From: Methanosarcinaceae archaeon
Lineage (GTDB): Archaea; Halobacteriota; Methanosarcinia; Methanosarcinales; Methanosarcinaceae
DNA: 6,330 nt
Reading direction: 5' to 3'
Assembly: GCA_028690255.1 (NCBI GenBank)
Contig: JAQVBP010000163.1
Span: 1 to 6,330 of the forward strand
Shown here: positions 4,765 through 6,330 of the stretch, one piece after another
Layout: each line of letters begins with the position of its first letter
Position numbering within the stretch: the stretch's first letter is position 1
Notes under the pieces: model-generated
The model's input: only the letters and a program-made list of their open reading frames with translations
Database searches by the model: none
What the model was told of the DNA's origin: nothing
Position numbers and translations under genes: made by a program

Positions 4765-6294
4765 ATGGGAAAGAATAAGCATTTAATCTGGTTCAGCTTC
4801 GCATTTCTGGGGATGTTCGCATTTCTGGGATTGATAGCTGTATTTTCAGTGGGTTTCATTCTGGACCCCACCGAAACCCGGGCTATGGATGAGGTCCACC
4901 TTGAAACAAATGGGCTCGAATCAAACGGGATCGAGTCCCATTCAAGTATGGTGGCAAGCGCCCAGCCTGCAAATCCGATTGATATCTTTACATCGGATCT
5001 TGGCGAACTCGGGAGGGCCACCGAGGTAACTGTCTATAATAATAACCTGGCCCTGGTAAAGGAACAGAGGGAACTTGATCTGAAATCCGGAGTAAACCAT
5101 ATCGAGTACACGGATGTGGCCTCCCGGATTGATCCGACTTCCGTCATGTTCGAGGATACCAAAAACAAAAACACGGTCGTGCTCGAACAGAACTACGAAT
5201 ACGACCTTGTAAGCACCTACAAGCTCCTTGAAAAGTACCTTGGAAAAGAGATTACGGTAACCGACGAGCAGGGCGAGGCCTATACCGGGACCCTGCTCAG
5301 CTCCTCCGGAGGGGCCGTGCTCCGGAGAGAAGACGGGACCGTGGTAAGCCTGAAGGACGTCTCAAAGGTCGAGTACCCGGATGCGGCTGGCCTTCTTACA
5401 AAACCCACCCTGGTCTGGGAGATCCATTCCCCGGTTGCCGGTAAAAGGGATGTTCTTACCTCCTACCTGACCGGAGGTCTGGACTGGGAGGCAGACTACA
5501 TCTTCAAGACGAACGCCGATGACACGAAAGCCGATATCACAGGCTGGGTCAGTATCGACAACCGGGCAGGAACAACTTACGAAAACGCGAAACTGAAACT
5601 GGTGGCAGGCGAAGTCCACAGGGTCTATGAAGCTCCCAGGGTGATGTACGACTACGCGGTTGAAGAAGTGGCCATGGATTCCGCTCCTCAGGAAAAGGGT
5701 TTTTCGGAAGAGGGGCTCTTTGAGTACCACCTCTACACGCTGGACCGGCCCGCAACCCTCAGGAATAACCAGGTAAAGCAGCTCGCTCTCCTCTCCGCAG
5801 ACTCTGTTCCAGTGGAAAAAGAGCTGGTCTTCGATGCTCAGAAGAGTGATAAGGTACAGGTCGTCCTGAACCTGGAAAATTCGGAAGCAAAGGGCCTGGG
5901 GATGCCTTTGCCCGCAGGGACTATCAGGGTCTACAAGGCTGATTCCGAAGGGCAGCTTCAGTTCCTCGGAGAAGACAGTATTGACCATACCCCGAAAGAC
6001 GAGGATCTCGAGGTAGTTGTCGGAAACGCCTTTGACGTCACCGGAGAAAGGGTCCAGACCAACTATGACCGGGTCAGTGACAACGTAAGAAGGGAGAGTT
6101 ACGAGATAAAACTCAAGAACCACAAAACCGAGGCTCAGAACGTTACGGTCGTTGAGCATTTCTACGGAGGCTGGGAAGTTCTCAAGAGTTCCGACGAATA
6201 CGAGAAAACAGACGCCTTCACGGTTGAATGGGAGGTAAAGATCCCTGCGGATGGAGAAAAGACCGTTTCCTATACCGTTGAAAACCGGTACTGA
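4765..6294 (+). CDS. Membrane-anchored DUF4139 domain protein
   Basis: A 509-residue protein. One strongly hydrophobic segment at about 8-32 is either an uncleaved N-terminal anchor or a signal peptide, so the rest is probably outside the membrane. After a low-complexity spacer (33-82, with NGLES/NGIES repeated) comes the N-terminal part of the family (TEVTVYNNNLALVKEQREL, 86-104). A small beta-rich insert follows at about 153-206 (LGKEITV, GTLLSS, VEYPD). The DUF4139 region runs from about 215 to 507: YLTGGLDWEADY (234-245), GWVSIDNRAGTTYENAKLKLVAGEV (260-284), FEYHLYTLDRPATL (319-332) and LPAGTIRVY (382-390). The family is widespread in bacteria and archaea and has no established biochemical function; older annotations call some members mucoidy inhibitor. 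No catalytic residues can be named. The start is ATG behind a TATA box at leaderless distance; the next in-frame ATG (residue 17) would cut the membrane segment. The stop is TGA; 36 bases without visible genes follow to the window end. Confidence 0.85.
   Translation: MGKNKHLIWFSFAFLGMFAFLGLIAVFSVGFILDPTETRAMDEVHLETNGLESNGIESHSSMVASAQPANPIDIFTSDLGELGRATEVTVYNNNLALVKEQRELDLKSGVNHIEYTDVASRIDPTSVMFEDTKNKNTVVLEQNYEYDLVSTYKLLEKYLGKEITVTDEQGEAYTGTLLSSSGGAVLRREDGTVVSLKDVSKVEYPDAAGLLTKPTLVWEIHSPVAGKRDVLTSYLTGGLDWEADYIFKTNADDTKADITGWVSIDNRAGTTYENAKLKLVAGEVHRVYEAPRVMYDYAVEEVAMDSAPQEKGFSEEGLFEYHLYTLDRPATLRNNQVKQLALLSADSVPVEKELVFDAQKSDKVQVVLNLENSEAKGLGMPLPAGTIRVYKADSEGQLQFLGEDSIDHTPKDEDLEVVVGNAFDVTGERVQTNYDRVSDNVRRESYEIKLKNHKTEAQNVTVVEHFYGGWEVLKSSDEYEKTDAFTVEWEVKIPADGEKTVSYTVENRY
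4798..4829 (+). repeat. 18-bp tandem duplication in the membrane segment of the DUF4139 gene
   Basis: TTCGCATTTCTGGG occurs at 4798-4811 and again at 4816-4829, a period of 18 bases, giving FAFLGM-FAFLGL in the transmembrane segment. It looks like an in-frame duplication of six codons that lengthens the hydrophobic stretch. Confidence 0.7.
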
Positions 6295-6330
6295 AACGGG
6301 CCGCAAGGGCTGAATACGAAGTTTGAAACC

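Noticed and set aside
5362..6306. Minus-strand open frame of 314 codons opposite the DUF4139 gene
   Set aside because: It is long, but entirely antisense to a recognisable domain and has no recognisable motif; a by-product of the codon bias on the other strand.
6319..6330. GTTTGAAAC at the window end as the start of a CRISPR repeat
   Set aside because: It occurs once, there is no spacer-repeat pattern, and the window ends there.
1..6330. tRNA, rRNA and CRISPR arrays
   Set aside because: No cloverleaf consensus, rRNA-like stretch or regularly spaced repeats seen on either strand.

Overview
The window reads as chromosomal DNA from a methanogenic archaeon close to Methanosarcina (order Methanosarcinales). 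The pointers are an archaeal RecJ-like DHH protein next to the KEOPS subunit Pcc1, a secreted papain-like protease with a lectin-like domain and a PKD domain, archaeal TATA-type promoter elements with Shine-Dalgarno motifs of the GGAGGTGAT type, and frequent TTG starts. The genus is inferred from memory of protein families, not from a search.

Layout. Bases 1-100 are the right-hand end of an IS200/IS605-type (TnpB) insertion sequence: the last 30 codons of tnpB, overlapping a three-hairpin region that fits the 3' part of an omega (guide) RNA. After a 58-base flank come a complete RecJ-like DHH phosphoesterase gene (159-1496) and pcc1 (1564-1824), both on +, ending in a stem-loop with a T-run. 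A long secreted multi-domain cysteine protease gene lies convergently on the minus strand (1906-4125). It is divergent from a small ferritin-like gene on + (4283-4564), and the two are separated by a perfectly palindromic TATA-like element. After a 200-base spacer, a membrane-anchored DUF4139 protein (4765-6294, +) follows a well-placed TATA box that predicts a leaderless transcript.

How the genes fit together. The DHH protein and Pcc1 are informational genes (DNA replication/repair and tRNA t6A modification) that often sit among ribosomal-protein genes in archaea. Here that block is bounded upstream by the insertion sequence and downstream by the protease. The protease and the DUF4139 protein both belong to the cell surface. 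The ferritin-like protein is cytosolic and carries the iron-site residues of encapsulated ferritins, but no encapsulin shell gene is in the window. I see no evidence that the three right-hand genes form one pathway. The most noteworthy items are the standalone EncFtn-type ferritin, the TnpB guide-RNA end abutting the recJ-like gene, the palindromic divergent promoter and the leaderless DUF4139 gene. I did not find a clear new multi-gene system.
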